Origin: Solirubrobacter ginsenosidimutans
GTDB taxonomy: Bacteria > Actinomycetota > Thermoleophilia > Solirubrobacterales > Solirubrobacteraceae
Assembly (NCBI RefSeq): GCF_027587205.1
Contig: NZ_JAPDOD010000024.1
Coordinates: 88,497-152,496 of the forward strand
Reading direction: 5' to 3'
DNA length: 64,000 nucleotides
Both the position numbers and the translations under genes were made by a program. Of this stretch, positions 23,971-31,903 are shown in pieces; position 1 is the stretch's first letter, and each line of letters opens with the position of its first letter. The notes under the pieces are model-generated. The model did not search any database. It was not told the origin of the DNA and was given only the letters and a program-made list of their open reading frames with translations.

Positions 23971-24660
23971 ATGGCTGCGGACGTACGTTGGCTCGGACAT
24001 TCCGCGTTCCACCTCTCCGGAGGCGGCGCGGACGTGCTGATCGACCCCTTCCTGACCGGCAACCCGAAGGCGGCGGTGTCGGCCGAGGACATTGCCGCGG
24101 ACGTGATCCTGCTCACCCACGGGCACGGCGACCACATCGGCGACACGGTCGCGATCGCCAAGCGCACGGGTGCCAAGGTGCTGGCGATCGTCGAGCTCGC
24201 CGCCGAGATCGAGGCGGACGGCGTCGCGGACGTCGTCGGCTTCAACTACGGCGGCACCGTCGCTTTTGACTGGGGCTGGGTGAAGATGGTGCCCGCATGG
24301 CACACGGCGGTCTCGCCCAAGGGCACGCCGCACATGCCCGCCGGCCTGCTGATCAGCTACGACGGCCACCTGATCTACCACCTCGGCGACACCGCGCTCT
24401 TCAGCGATCTGCAGCTGATCGCGGGCCGTGGGGATCGCGTCGAGCTCGCGCTCGTCCCGATCGGCGGCCACTACACGATGGACCGCTTCGACGCCGTCAC
24501 CGCCGTGCACTTCGTCAACCCGTTCCAGACGATCCCGATCCACTACGGGACGTTCCCGCTGATCGACACCGACGTCGCGGCCTTCAAGCAGGACGTCGAG
24601 CAGGCCGGCTTCAGCGAAGTGCTCGTGCTCGACCCCGGCGACACCCACACCATCCGATGA
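23971..24660 (+). CDS. UPF0173 metallo-beta-lactamase-fold hydrolase (YtkL-like)
   Basis: A 229-residue metal-dependent hydrolase. MAADVRWLGHSAFHL begins the fold, DVLIDPFLTGNP follows, THGHGDHIGD is the HxHxDH metal site, YHLGDTALFSDL gives the bridging Asp, and PIHYGTFPLID the final His. These match the UPF0173 family. Its natural substrate is not established. The ATG follows a GGAGA site, and the stop overlaps the next gene (ATGA). Confidence 0.92.
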   Translation: MAADVRWLGHSAFHLSGGGADVLIDPFLTGNPKAAVSAEDIAADVILLTHGHGDHIGDTVAIAKRTGAKVLAIVELAAEIEADGVADVVGFNYGGTVAFDWGWVKMVPAWHTAVSPKGTPHMPAGLLISYDGHLIYHLGDTALFSDLQLIAGRGDRVELALVPIGGHYTMDRFDAVTAVHFVNPFQTIPIHYGTFPLIDTDVAAFKQDVEQAGFSEVLVLDPGDTHTIR

Positions 24661-24932
24661 CCCACGCCGTCGTCCTGATCGGCGCCTCGCGCGCCGCGCT
24701 GCCGAACCTGGGCGGCAGGCTCGCCGACGTCGAAGGCGTCGCCGAGGCCTACAGCGTCACCGGCGAGTACGACTTCGTGGCGATCCTGCGGGTGCGCAAC
24801 CCGGAGGAGGTCGCACAGGTGGTCACCCACCGGTTCGCCGAGATCGAGGGCATCGAGCGCACCCAGACCATGGTCGCCTTCGAGGTCTTCTCCCAGCACG
24901 ACCTCGAGGCGCTCTTCAGCATCGGCAATTGA
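24657..24932 (+). CDS. Stand-alone Lrp/AsnC ligand-binding (RAM) domain protein
   Basis: A 91-residue protein with only the effector-binding and oligomerisation domain of Lrp-family regulators: VVLIGASRAALPNLGGRLAD, VEGVAEAYSVTGEYDFVAIL, EIEGIERTQTMVAFEVF. There is no DNA-binding helix-turn-helix. Such single-domain proteins form rings and can bind amino acids; the role here is unknown. The ATGA overlap with the hydrolase and the TTGA overlap with the next gene indicate translational coupling. Confidence 0.9.
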   Translation: MTHAVVLIGASRAALPNLGGRLADVEGVAEAYSVTGEYDFVAILRVRNPEEVAQVVTHRFAEIEGIERTQTMVAFEVFSQHDLEALFSIGN

Positions 24933-25564
24933 CGCTCGTCGCGCCCGAACATCGCCCGACGCTCCGCGAGGAGCTCGCACCGCTCCCCGCCTCCGCGCGG
25001 TGGGCGGTGTTCGGCGTGCTCGGATTGCTCGTGGTCGGCGCCCTCGTGGTCGCATTGGGGGGCTCCTCGACCGCCGACGGCGTGCGGATCGTCCGCGAGC
25101 GGCCGATCGCGTTCAACCTGCGCGTCGCTCCCGGCATGAAGCAGCTGGAGCCGGCGGCGGGCGAGTGGGTGCACCTGGAGCGCAAGAACCAGGACTCGAT
25201 GGTGGTCGGGCCGCTGCAGCTGCCCGCGTACAAGGGCGACGTCGGCGGCATCCTGCCGATCGTCGCCACCCACGAGCTGGACGCCCTCAAGCAGCGCTTT
25301 CCGGAGCTCGAGCTGGTCGAGGAGGGCAAGGCGCGCATCAACACGGTGGCCGGCTACACGCTGGCCTTCCGCGTGAGCCGCAAACCGCGGCTGTACGGCC
25401 GGCTCACGCTCCTGCCGCAACCGGTGCCCGGCGCTCGCGATGGCGTGCGGCTGCTGCTGCTGTCCACGCCGGCCGGCGGGGCGGGCAAGGCGAGCGACGT
25501 CGGCACCAGCGGCCTCTTGAAGACCCCGTACCGCAGCTTCCGCTTCGGGACGGAGGCGCCGTGA
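24929..25564 (+). CDS. Membrane-anchored protein of unknown function
   Basis: A 211-residue protein starting at TTG within the TTGA overlap. A cytoplasmic N-terminus of about 24 residues precedes one membrane helix (WAVFGVLGLLVVGALVVALGG) and an extracytoplasmic beta-rich domain (IAFNLRVAPGMKQLEPAAGE, WVHLERKNQDSMVVGPLQLP, GVRLLLLSTPAGG). It resembles other small Thermoleophilia surface proteins, but I cannot name a family. Its stop overlaps the next gene (GTGA). Confidence 0.8.
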   Translation: MTLVAPEHRPTLREELAPLPASARWAVFGVLGLLVVGALVVALGGSSTADGVRIVRERPIAFNLRVAPGMKQLEPAAGEWVHLERKNQDSMVVGPLQLPAYKGDVGGILPIVATHELDALKQRFPELELVEEGKARINTVAGYTLAFRVSRKPRLYGRLTLLPQPVPGARDGVRLLLLSTPAGGAGKASDVGTSGLLKTPYRSFRFGTEAP

Positions 25565-25899
25565 CCGAGGAGATCACCTTCGACCAGTTCCTCGCCGTCG
25601 ACCTGCGCGTGGGGCGGATCGTCGCGGTCGAGGACTTCCCGGAGGCGCGCAAGCCGGCCTGGAAGCTGACGATCGACTTCGGCCCGGAAGTGGGTGTGAA
25701 GCGGTCGTCGGCGCAGATCACGAACTACTCGCGAGAGGAGCTCGAGGGCCGCCTGATCGTGGCCGTCGTGAACTTCCCGCCGCGGCAGATCGGCCCGGTG
25801 CGCTCAGAGGTGCTGACGCTGGGCGCGTCGGACACCGAGGGCCGCGTGATCCTGCTCGCGCCCGACGCCGACGTGCCGCTCGGCTCGCGCATCCACTAG
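25561..25899 (+). CDS. csaA: CsaA-like tRNA-binding-domain protein
   Basis: A 112-residue OB-fold protein: ITFDQFLAVDLRVGRIVAVE, ARKPAWKLTIDFGPEVGVKR, SSAQITNYSREELEGRLIVA, VVNFPPRQIGPVRSEVLTLG and VILLAPDADVPLGSRIH. This is the CsaA pattern, related to the C-terminal domain of methionyl-tRNA synthetase. In Bacillus it acts as a secretion-linked chaperone; here it ends an operon that also encodes a membrane-anchored protein. The start is GTG in a GTGA overlap. Confidence 0.93.
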   Translation: MTEEITFDQFLAVDLRVGRIVAVEDFPEARKPAWKLTIDFGPEVGVKRSSAQITNYSREELEGRLIVAVVNFPPRQIGPVRSEVLTLGASDTEGRVILLAPDADVPLGSRIH

Positions 25900-25985
25900 G
25901 GGCGAACGCCAACTGCGCTCGCGACGCGAGCGTCGAGTTTCTCGCGCTCTGCTCACGAAAGTCGACGCTCGCTCACCATCCCACG
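25900..25985. repeat. Dispersed modular repeat, copy R1
   Basis: It begins directly at the csaA stop codon. Positions 25900-25914 match the left module of copies R3 and R4 (GGGCGAACGCCAACTGCG here against GGGACGAACGTCAACTGC). Positions 25915-25985 are an exact 71-bp inverted copy of 35567-35637. That segment contains 11-bp inverted arms (GCGAGCGTCGA / TCGACGCTCGC) that can fold. It lies between the convergent csaA and sigma-factor genes. Confidence 0.85.
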
Positions 25986-25998
25986 GGTCAGCGTCCCG

Positions 25999-27567
25999 CT
26001 AGTTGCCGGACGGCGGCGCTTCGTCGCCCGAGGGCGTCGACTCGGGCGAGGGCGCCGGAGTGGTGCTCGGCGCCGGGGTCGGCGCGGGGGTGACGACCGG
26101 CTGCGGGGTGGGCGTCGGGGCCGGGGGAGCGGACGGGGTCGCGCTCTGCTCCGGTGTGGGCGACGGGGTCGTCGCGGGCTCCGGCGTCGGCTCCGACGGC
26201 TGGACGGAGGCGAGGATCGGGCCGGAGGAGGTCGGCGTCGGGGTCGGCTGCTCGTAGGAGCCGCTGCCCGGTTGGGCGGTGCCGAGCGTGTCGGTCGGCA
26301 GCGCGGTGGTGTCGCCGCCCTTGGCCTCGGCCGTGGGCGTCGAGGTCGACGTCGGGGTCGCGCTCGCGGCCGGGGTGCCGGTCGGCGTGGCCGTCGGCTT
26401 GTCCTTCGCCGCGGCGACCTTGCGCTCGGTCTCCTTGGTCAGCTTGACCTTGTGCGTGTTCGGCTCGCTCGACTGCGGCGCGGAGGCGGCCAGGACCGGC
26501 GGGCGCGTCGGGACGGCGGTCGGGGCCGGGGCGGCGGCCTTGTCGGCCGGGCGCAGCTGGGCGACCGCGGTGTGGCGATCCGTCCGCGGCTTGGCGGCAT
26601 GCTGGACCTCGACGGCGCCCGCGGTGACGATCGCGGCAGCCGCCAGGCCCGCCGCGGCCTTCGTCGCGAACGCCGTGAAGCCGACCTGCAGCGCGGCACC
26701 CGCGCCCGCGGAGCTGGCGGCGGCGCCGCCGGCGGCCGCGGCCGAGCCGGTCGCCGCGCCGGTGCCGATGTGGGTGATCAGCAGCTTCTTGAGCAGGATC
26801 AGCGGACCGACCGGGTAGAGCGAGGCGAGCGCCTTGTTGGTCGAGCGCAGCTGCTTCTTGAAGGCCGTGCAGCGATCGCAGGTCCGCAGGTGCCGGCGCA
26901 CCGGCGCGCTCGTGCGGGTGAGGCCCTCGGCGACCTCGCCGAGCTCGAGCCGCACCTCGTCGCAGGAGAGCAGGCGCGCCTCCGCCGCCTCGGCGAGCGA
27001 CACGCGGGCGCGCACGAGCAGCGACTTCACCGACGGGACCGTGGTCTCCATCGCCTCGGCGATCTGGTCGTAGGAGAGCGCGTCGATCTCGCGCAGGAGC
27101 AGCGCGGTCCGCTGGGTCTCCGGCAGATCCTGGACGTCGGCGATGAGGAGCCGGAACTCCTCGCGCTTGTGGACCTTGTCCGCGGTCGTGAGGCCGCCCT
27201 CGGACAGGTGGATGTCCATCGAGTCCATGCCGACCGCCTGCGCGCGGCGCAGGTGGTTCAGCGAGCGGTTGCGGGCGATCCGGTACAGCCACGGCCGCAC
27301 GTTGATCTCGCGCTCGTCGGCCAGCATCGCGTTGAACGCGGCGGCGAAGACCTCCTGCAGCACGTCCTCCGCGTCCTCGCGCGAGGACAGCATGTGCCGG
27401 CAGAACGCCAGCAGGCGCGACTGGTAGCGGGCGACCAGCGCCTCGAAGGCGTGATGGTTCCCGCGCCGGATGAGCGCGACGAGCCGCTCGTCGGACTGCA
27501 GGCGCAGCAACGGCGAGCGACCGTGGAGGCCGGCGGCGCCGGCGTGCTGTAGGGCGGAGGCTTCCAT
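25999..27567 (-). CDS. ECF-type sigma factor fused to an anti-sigma-like zinc motif, membrane helix and Pro/Thr tail
   Basis: A 522-residue sigma-70-family protein. Region 2 lies at residues 25-95 (AFEALVARYQSRLLAFCRHM, REDAEDVLQEVFAAAF, RPWLYRIARNRSLNHLRRA) and region 4 at 130-185 (LPETQRTALLLREIDALSYD, METTVPSVKSLLVRARVSL). Next comes CDEVRLELGEVAEG...RRHLRTCDRC, the HxxxCxxC zinc motif of ZAS anti-sigma factors, then an Ala-rich hydrophobic helix near 290-315 (AAGLAAAAIVTAGAV) and a 180-residue Pro/Thr tail. This suggests a membrane-tethered sigma factor with built-in control. The ATG at 27567 is preferred to a GTG at 27591. Confidence 0.9.
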   Translation of the reverse strand: MEASALQHAGAAGLHGRSPLLRLQSDERLVALIRRGNHHAFEALVARYQSRLLAFCRHMLSSREDAEDVLQEVFAAAFNAMLADEREINVRPWLYRIARNRSLNHLRRAQAVGMDSMDIHLSEGGLTTADKVHKREEFRLLIADVQDLPETQRTALLLREIDALSYDQIAEAMETTVPSVKSLLVRARVSLAEAAEARLLSCDEVRLELGEVAEGLTRTSAPVRRHLRTCDRCTAFKKQLRSTNKALASLYPVGPLILLKKLLITHIGTGAATGSAAAAGGAAASSAGAGAALQVGFTAFATKAAAGLAAAAIVTAGAVEVQHAAKPRTDRHTAVAQLRPADKAAAPAPTAVPTRPPVLAASAPQSSEPNTHKVKLTKETERKVAAAKDKPTATPTGTPAASATPTSTSTPTAEAKGGDTTALPTDTLGTAQPGSGSYEQPTPTPTSSGPILASVQPSEPTPEPATTPSPTPEQSATPSAPPAPTPTPQPVVTPAPTPAPSTTPAPSPESTPSGDEAPPSGN

Positions 27568-27666
27568 GCAGGGATCAGGCGCAAGGCCCACACGCGATAA
27601 CCACCGGCGCGTAGGGAAGTTGCGGCGAATCCCAGGGTAGTCACCCGACCATCTACGATCCTCCGC

Positions 27667-27753
27667 TAGCCCGGGTGGCGGAACAGGTCAGACGCGATCG
27701 GTTTAAACCCGATTGTCCTTTGGGGCGTGTGGGTTCAAGTCCCACCCCGGGCA
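27667..27753 (+). tRNA. tRNA-Leu(UAA)
   Basis: Cloverleaf of 87 nt. The acceptor stem is GCCCGGG/CCCGGGC with discriminator A. The anticodon stem ATCGG/CCGAT encloses the loop TTTAAAC, giving anticodon TAA. A long variable arm (class II) precedes the T-arm GTGGG-TTCAAGT-CCCAC. The 3' CCA is not encoded. It decodes UUA, a rare codon in such high-G+C genomes. Confidence 0.96.
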
Positions 27754-27775
27754 CCTCTTCGAAGATGTCCCCACG

Positions 27776-28048
27776 ATGACCGACGTCTCGGTTCGTTTAC
27801 AGCCTCGCGCGCGTCGCGACGAAGTCGTCGGCGAGCGGGCCGGCGCGATCGTCATCCGCGTGACCGCGCCGCCGGTCGACGGCAAAGCGAACGCGGCGCT
27901 GTGCGCCCTCGTGGCGCGAGCGGCGGGGGTCCCGCCGTCGCGCGTCAGCGTGGTTCGCGGTCAGACATCGCGCGACAAGGTCGTGCGAGTCGAAGGCGTT
28001 GACGAAGAACTTCTTAAGAAGGCGCTACTGAGTCAGAGCTCGAACTAG
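27776..28048 (+). CDS. DUF167/YggU-family protein
   Basis: A 90-residue protein with the family signature VRLQPRARRDEVVG, VIRVTAPPVDGKANAALCAL, and VVRGQTSRDKVVRVEG. The fold is known (YggU/MTH637) but the function is not; in other bacteria it sits near YggS/YggT genes. It starts at ATG 27776, 22 bp after tRNA-Leu, so its transcript may include the tRNA. Its stop overlaps that of the convergent HxlR gene. Confidence 0.93.
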   Translation: MTDVSVRLQPRARRDEVVGERAGAIVIRVTAPPVDGKANAALCALVARAAGVPPSRVSVVRGQTSRDKVVRVEGVDEELLKKALLSQSSN

Positions 28049-28662
28049 GCGGCGGCCGAAGCTGCACGCGATCTTGCTTGCGAGAAGCCGTCGAGCACGG
28101 CGCCCGCCAGGCCTTCACGGCCCGTGATGATCAGTCCTTCGGTCGACCCGTCAGGGCCGAGTGCGCGGACCCAAGCCTGAACGGACCCGCGGACCGACGA
28201 CGTCGGGGACGCCCCGCCGACCTCGGAGATCTCCGAGCGCCCGCCCGCGAACGTCACGAGGTACTGGCGCTCGGGCTGGTCGCCCTCGGCTTCCACGATC
28301 AGCTCGACCGTGCCTTCAAGGCCGGCCGGCGCCTCGAGAATGCCTGGAGCGAGCCGGAAGATGGCGCCGACATTGACGTCTTCACCCGGCCGTGGAGCAC
28401 TCCACGTCCAGTCGTAACCCCAGCGCGCAAGCGCGCCCAGTACCGGAATCAGCTCCCGAGAGCGCTCCGTCAATTCGTAGTCCACCCGCGGCGGTACCTC
28501 CCGGTAGCGCTGGCGCGTCAGGAGGCCATCGGCCACCATCCGGTTCAACCGCGAGCGAAGTTGCTCGGTGGAAATACCGGGTAGTACGCGCTGAAGCTCG
28601 ACGAACCGGCGCGGGCCGGCAGCGAGATCACGGATGATTAGAAGCGTCCATTTGTCGCCCAC
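28045..28662 (-). CDS. HxlR-family regulator with C-terminal SCP2-like domain (start uncertain)
   Basis: The winged helix is GDKWTLLIIRDLAAGPRRFV, then PGISTEQLRSRLNRMVADGL and VDYELTERSRELIPVLGALA, which is HxlR. Residues about 95-205 form an SCP2/sterol-carrier-like domain (GTVELIVEAEGD, YLVTFAGGRSEI, GLIITGREGLAG), a known HxlR fusion. GTG 28662 is the only canonical start in the frame, but 24 further codons upstream encode the conserved family N-terminus (YDQWSPDARALDLVGDKW). They are preceded by GGGAGG six nt before an in-frame ATA at 28734, so the real protein may start there. The ligand and targets are unknown. Confidence 0.85.
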   Translation of the reverse strand: MGDKWTLLIIRDLAAGPRRFVELQRVLPGISTEQLRSRLNRMVADGLLTRQRYREVPPRVDYELTERSRELIPVLGALARWGYDWTWSAPRPGEDVNVGAIFRLAPGILEAPAGLEGTVELIVEAEGDQPERQYLVTFAGGRSEISEVGGASPTSSVRGSVQAWVRALGPDGSTEGLIITGREGLAGAVLDGFSQARSRAASAAA

Positions 28663-28934
28663 GAGATCGAGCGCGCGGGCATCCGGCGACCATTGATCGT
28701 AGGGGTGACGTTTGGGCGGTGGGACAGGTGGTATGAGAGGCCTCCCTGGTGCGGCCTGGCGGTTGCCGCAGGATACTCGCTTCTACAGCGGAAGGTTGCT
28801 GGTATCGACATATACGGCCGATGACATGGTTGTGATCACGAGCGCAAGTTCCGTACGAGTTGCACGTTGTATGGGTGCGACGCGGGCGAGCGCTCTCGCG
28901 TCAAGGGAACGACACGAGACTGAGGATGTTCGGA

Positions 28935-29579
28935 ATGGGTGAGGTCATACGGTTGGAGGAGCGCCGTGCGCGTCTCCGGCCGGATGCAGTGGTGGGGGAC
29001 CCGGTGCGTGCCGAGTTCTTGTTCGACCTCGCGTCGCCGTTCACGTATCTGGCGGCTGAGCGAGTGGACCGTGCGTTCGACGCGGTCGCGTGGACGCCTG
29101 CGTGTTCACGCACGCTGCGCTGCCGCGCGGTGCCGGCGAACGAGCGCGAGGCGGAGCAGATCATCGAGCTGGCCGAGGAGCGCGCCGCCGCGCTGCGCCT
29201 GCCGCTCGAATGGCCCGAGCGCTGGCCGATGCCGGTGCCGGCGGCGATGCGCGTCGCGCACTACGCCGCCAACGAGGGCCGCGGCGCGGCGTTCGTGCTG
29301 GCCGCGACCCGGCTCGCGTTCGCGGGCGGTTTCGACCTCGACGACCTCGAGATCCTGACCGAGGCCGCGGCCGCCGCCGGCCTGCGCCTCGACCACTGCC
29401 TGCGCGCCGCGCGCGAAGAGCGCCGCGACGGCGCGATGGAAGCCGCCGCACGCCGCCTGCTGGGCGCGGGTGCCGACCGGCTGCCCGCGCTGTGGTCGTC
29501 GCGCGGGGTGTTCTGGGGCGAGGAACGCGTCGCCGACGCGGCCACGACCGCCCGGCTCGCCGCCGCCGCAAATCGCTGA
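28935..29579 (+). CDS. DsbA-like / HCCA-isomerase-like thioredoxin-fold protein
   Basis: A 214-residue protein. EFLFDLASPFTYLAAERVDR is the start of the DsbA/2-hydroxychromene-2-carboxylate isomerase fold, with Ser-Pro in place of a CxxC dithiol site. The helical insert (REAEQIIELAEERAAALRL) and the closing PALWSSRGVFWGEERVADAA also fit. Without a redox dithiol it is more likely an isomerase or transferase than a disulfide enzyme. ATG 28935 is chosen because TGAGG lies nine nt upstream; 28926 is an alternative. Confidence 0.8.
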   Translation: MGEVIRLEERRARLRPDAVVGDPVRAEFLFDLASPFTYLAAERVDRAFDAVAWTPACSRTLRCRAVPANEREAEQIIELAEERAAALRLPLEWPERWPMPVPAAMRVAHYAANEGRGAAFVLAATRLAFAGGFDLDDLEILTEAAAAAGLRLDHCLRAAREERRDGAMEAAARRLLGAGADRLPALWSSRGVFWGEERVADAATTARLAAAANR

Positions 29580-29644
29580 ACCCCGGTCCCGGCGCGCCTT
29601 AAGGTCGGATGATCGGGGTGGGGCGGAGGGGCTGCCCGCCTTAT

Positions 29645-29806
29645 TTACGGGGAAACGAGACCGGCGAGGATCAGCGAGTCCAGGGACTCGCGCGGCTCCT
29701 CCGCCGTGTCCGGGCGCGGCGCGCTCAGGATCGGGTCGTCGCGATCCGCTTCGCGCAGCAGCAATTCGAGGTCGGCGTCGGTGAACTGCGGTTTCGGTTC
29801 AGACAT
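29645..29806 (-). CDS. Small acidic protein (53 residues), unknown
   Basis: Read directly from the complement: ATG 29806, stop TAA 29647-29645. A good site (AGAAGAGG) precedes the ATG with about 8-nt spacing. The sequence starts MSEPKPQFTDADLELLLREA, continues with an Asp/Pro-rich middle and ends DSLILAGLVSP. It is acidic and has one likely amphipathic helix. Its 5' end faces the ThDP enzyme gene across 113 bp. I recognise no family; it could be a small regulator or a RiPP-like leader, but no modifying enzyme is nearby. Confidence 0.6.
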   Translation of the reverse strand: MSEPKPQFTDADLELLLREADRDDPILSAPRPDTAEEPRESLDSLILAGLVSP

Positions 29807-29919
29807 CGGTGATTCCTCTTCTCTCGAGCTGATCCCCGAAGTTAGACCTCGCGCGCGGGGGAGGCACCGGTCGTGGGCGGCGCGACCCCCCGGGCGGGGG
29901 GGATAGATTCCGCGCGGTC

Positions 29920-31548
29920 ATGACTGATGAGCCGACCCGCCACCACGGCGGCCGCCTGATCGCCCAGCGTCTGAAGGCGCAGGGCGTGAGCCGCCTGTTC
30001 ACGTTGTCCGGTGGCCACCTGTTCTCGATCTACGAGGGCTGCCGCCACGAGGGCATCGGGATCGTCGACGTCCGCCACGAGGCCACCGCGACGTTCGCCG
30101 CCGAGGGCTGGGCGAAGGTCACCCGCGAGCCCGGCGTGGCCGCGCTGACCGCGGGCCCGGGGATCACGAACGGGATGAGCGGAATGGCGTCCGCGCTGCA
30201 GAACCACTCGCCGATCGTCGTGCTCGGCGGGCGTGCGCCGGCGTTCCGCTGGGGTCAGGGCTCGCTGCAGGAGATCGACCACGTGCCGTTCGTGCGCCCG
30301 GTCGTCAAGCTCGCCGCCACCGCGGGAGCGACGCCGGAGATCCCCGGCCTCGTGGATGAGGCGTTCGCCGTCGCGCGCCGGCCGCACACCGGCCCGGCGT
30401 TCGTGGACTTCCCGCTCGACGTGGTCTTCATGGAGGCCGACGCGCCGGAGATCGTCGAGGTCGCGGCTCCGCGCGCGACGCTGGCCGACGGCGCAGCGGT
30501 CGAGCGTGCGCTGGCACTGCTCGACGACGCCGACCGCCCGGTGATCATGGCCGGCACGAACCTCTACTGGGGCCGCGGGGAGAACGCGCTCCAGGCGCTC
30601 GCCGAGGCGCGCGGGATCCCGGTGTTCCTGAACGGCCTCGCGCGCGGGTGCGTGCCCGCCGACCATGAACTGGCCTTCTCACGGGCGCGCAAGACCGCGC
30701 TGGGCGAGGCCGACGTCGCGCTCGTCGTGGGTGTGCCGATGGACTTCCGGCTCGGCTTCGGCGCGGCCTTCGCGCCCGACTGCGAGATCGTCGCGATCGA
30801 CGTCGCGGAGCCGGCGCGCGAGCACCCGCGCGAGGTCGCGGCCGAGCTCTACGGCGATCTGACGTCGACGCTTCACGGGTTGAGCGGGACCGGGCCGGAC
30901 ACCAAGGGGTGGGTCGCGAAGCTGCGCGAGCTCGAGACCGCGCGGCGCGAGGCCGAGCGGGCCGAGCTCGAGGACCCGCGCGCGCCGCTGCACCCGATGC
31001 GGGTCTACGGCGAGCTCGCGAAGCTGCTGGACCGCGACGCGATCGTGATCGGCGACGGCGGCGACTTCGTGTCCTACGCGGGCCGTGTCGTCGATTCGTA
31101 CGCACCGGGCTGCTGGCTGGACCCGGGGCCGTACGGGTGCCTCGGGAGCGGGCCGGGATACGCGCTGGCGGCCAAGCTCGCCCATCCCGGCCGGCAGGTC
31201 GTGCTGCTGCTCGGCGACGGCGCGTTCGGCTTTCACGGGATGGAGTACGACACGCTCGCGCGCCACGGCGTCGCCGTCGTCGGGGTGATGGGCAACAACG
31301 GGATCTGGGCGCTCGAGAAGCACCCGATGGAGTACCTCTACGGCGGGTGGTCGGTCGCCGCCGACCTGCGGCCCGAGACGCGCTACGACGAGGTCGCGGC
31401 CGCGCTCGGCGGGCACGGGGAGCTCGTCCGTACGCCGGATGAGCTCCGACCGGCGCTGGAGCGGGCGTTCGCGAGCGGCGCGCCGGCGCTGGTGAACGTC
31501 CTCACGGACCCGTCCGTCGCGTACCCACGCTCCTCGAACCTGGCCTGA
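29920..31548 (+). CDS. Thiamine-diphosphate-dependent enzyme, acetolactate synthase-like
   Basis: A 542-residue three-domain ThDP enzyme. The N-terminal PYR domain has [20 protein letters not shown] with the cofactor-activating Glu, and [20 protein letters not shown]. The central domain has [20 protein letters not shown]. The C-terminal PP domain has [12 protein letters not shown] and the ThDP motif [20 protein letters not shown]...MGNNG. Close relatives include oxalyl-CoA decarboxylase-like and acetolactate synthase-like proteins, so the reaction is not fixed. There is no small regulatory subunit (ilvH/ilvN) nearby, which argues against the biosynthetic acetolactate synthase. Confidence 0.9.
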   Translation: MTDEPTRHHGGRLIAQRLKAQGVSRLFTLSGGHLFSIYEGCRHEGIGIVDVRHEATATFAAEGWAKVTREPGVAALTAGPGITNGMSGMASALQNHSPIVVLGGRAPAFRWGQGSLQEIDHVPFVRPVVKLAATAGATPEIPGLVDEAFAVARRPHTGPAFVDFPLDVVFMEADAPEIVEVAAPRATLADGAAVERALALLDDADRPVIMAGTNLYWGRGENALQALAEARGIPVFLNGLARGCVPADHELAFSRARKTALGEADVALVVGVPMDFRLGFGAAFAPDCEIVAIDVAEPAREHPREVAAELYGDLTSTLHGLSGTGPDTKGWVAKLRELETARREAERAELEDPRAPLHPMRVYGELAKLLDRDAIVIGDGGDFVSYAGRVVDSYAPGCWLDPGPYGCLGSGPGYALAAKLAHPGRQVVLLLGDGAFGFHGMEYDTLARHGVAVVGVMGNNGIWALEKHPMEYLYGGWSVAADLRPETRYDEVAAALGGHGELVRTPDELRPALERAFASGAPALVNVLTDPSVAYPRSSNLA

Positions 31549-31903
31549 GAAGATTTCGCCCAACTCGGGCTCGCGTGCTTACCCTCGGTCCTGCGGAGGG
31601 GATGCGGGTCAACGGACCCGACCCGGCAGGGCCGGGTCGGGGTCCTTAAAAGGCGCCGCCCGCGGCGGGGGCGGGCGGCTACCAAGTGGCCCCGTCAGGA
31701 CGGGCAGGGGTACGTGCCTTGAGGGGCCTATTGAGTGGTCCAGGCGGCGGGAGGCGCCGATGATGCGGCATCGCCCGGACCTATGTGTCAGAGGACGGCG
31801 GCGGGAGGCACGACCGCCCTTCCGACAGGCGTGATTCTCCACCTTCGGCAGTCAGCGGAGCAATCGAACACATGTCCACCGGCTGACCGCTAAATCCTTG
31901 ACT
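31549..31903. other. 355-bp convergent gap with strong RNA structure; candidate non-coding RNA
   Basis: No credible coding frame is present. On the plus strand it holds a long hairpin (31614-31645), a perfect 9-bp hairpin GCCGCCCGC/GCGGGCGGC (31655-31679), a direct repeat GGCGGCGGGAGGC at 31743-31755 and 31797-31809 (54-nt period, each preceded by CCTAT), a closing stem GTGCCT/AGGCAC around that part, and a final GTCAGC/GCTGAC hairpin (31850-31890). I checked by eye for RNase P, tmRNA, SRP and 6C RNA signatures and found none. Either strand could be transcribed. Confidence 0.5.
31614..31645 (+). terminator. Long hairpin after the ThDP enzyme gene
   Basis: Arms GGACCCGACCCGGC and GCCGGGTCGGGGTCC pair over 14 bp with one bulged G and a 3-nt AGG loop, followed by TTAAAA. 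It lies 65 nt after the stop codon. It probably ends the ThDP enzyme transcript, but may instead be the first hairpin of a non-coding RNA. Confidence 0.6.

Noticed and set aside
31549..31903. RNase P RNA, tmRNA, SRP RNA or 6C RNA
   Set aside because: None of the invariant sequences (for example GAGGAAAGTCC or GGAAGGAAGCAGC) or C-rich loops was found on either strand.
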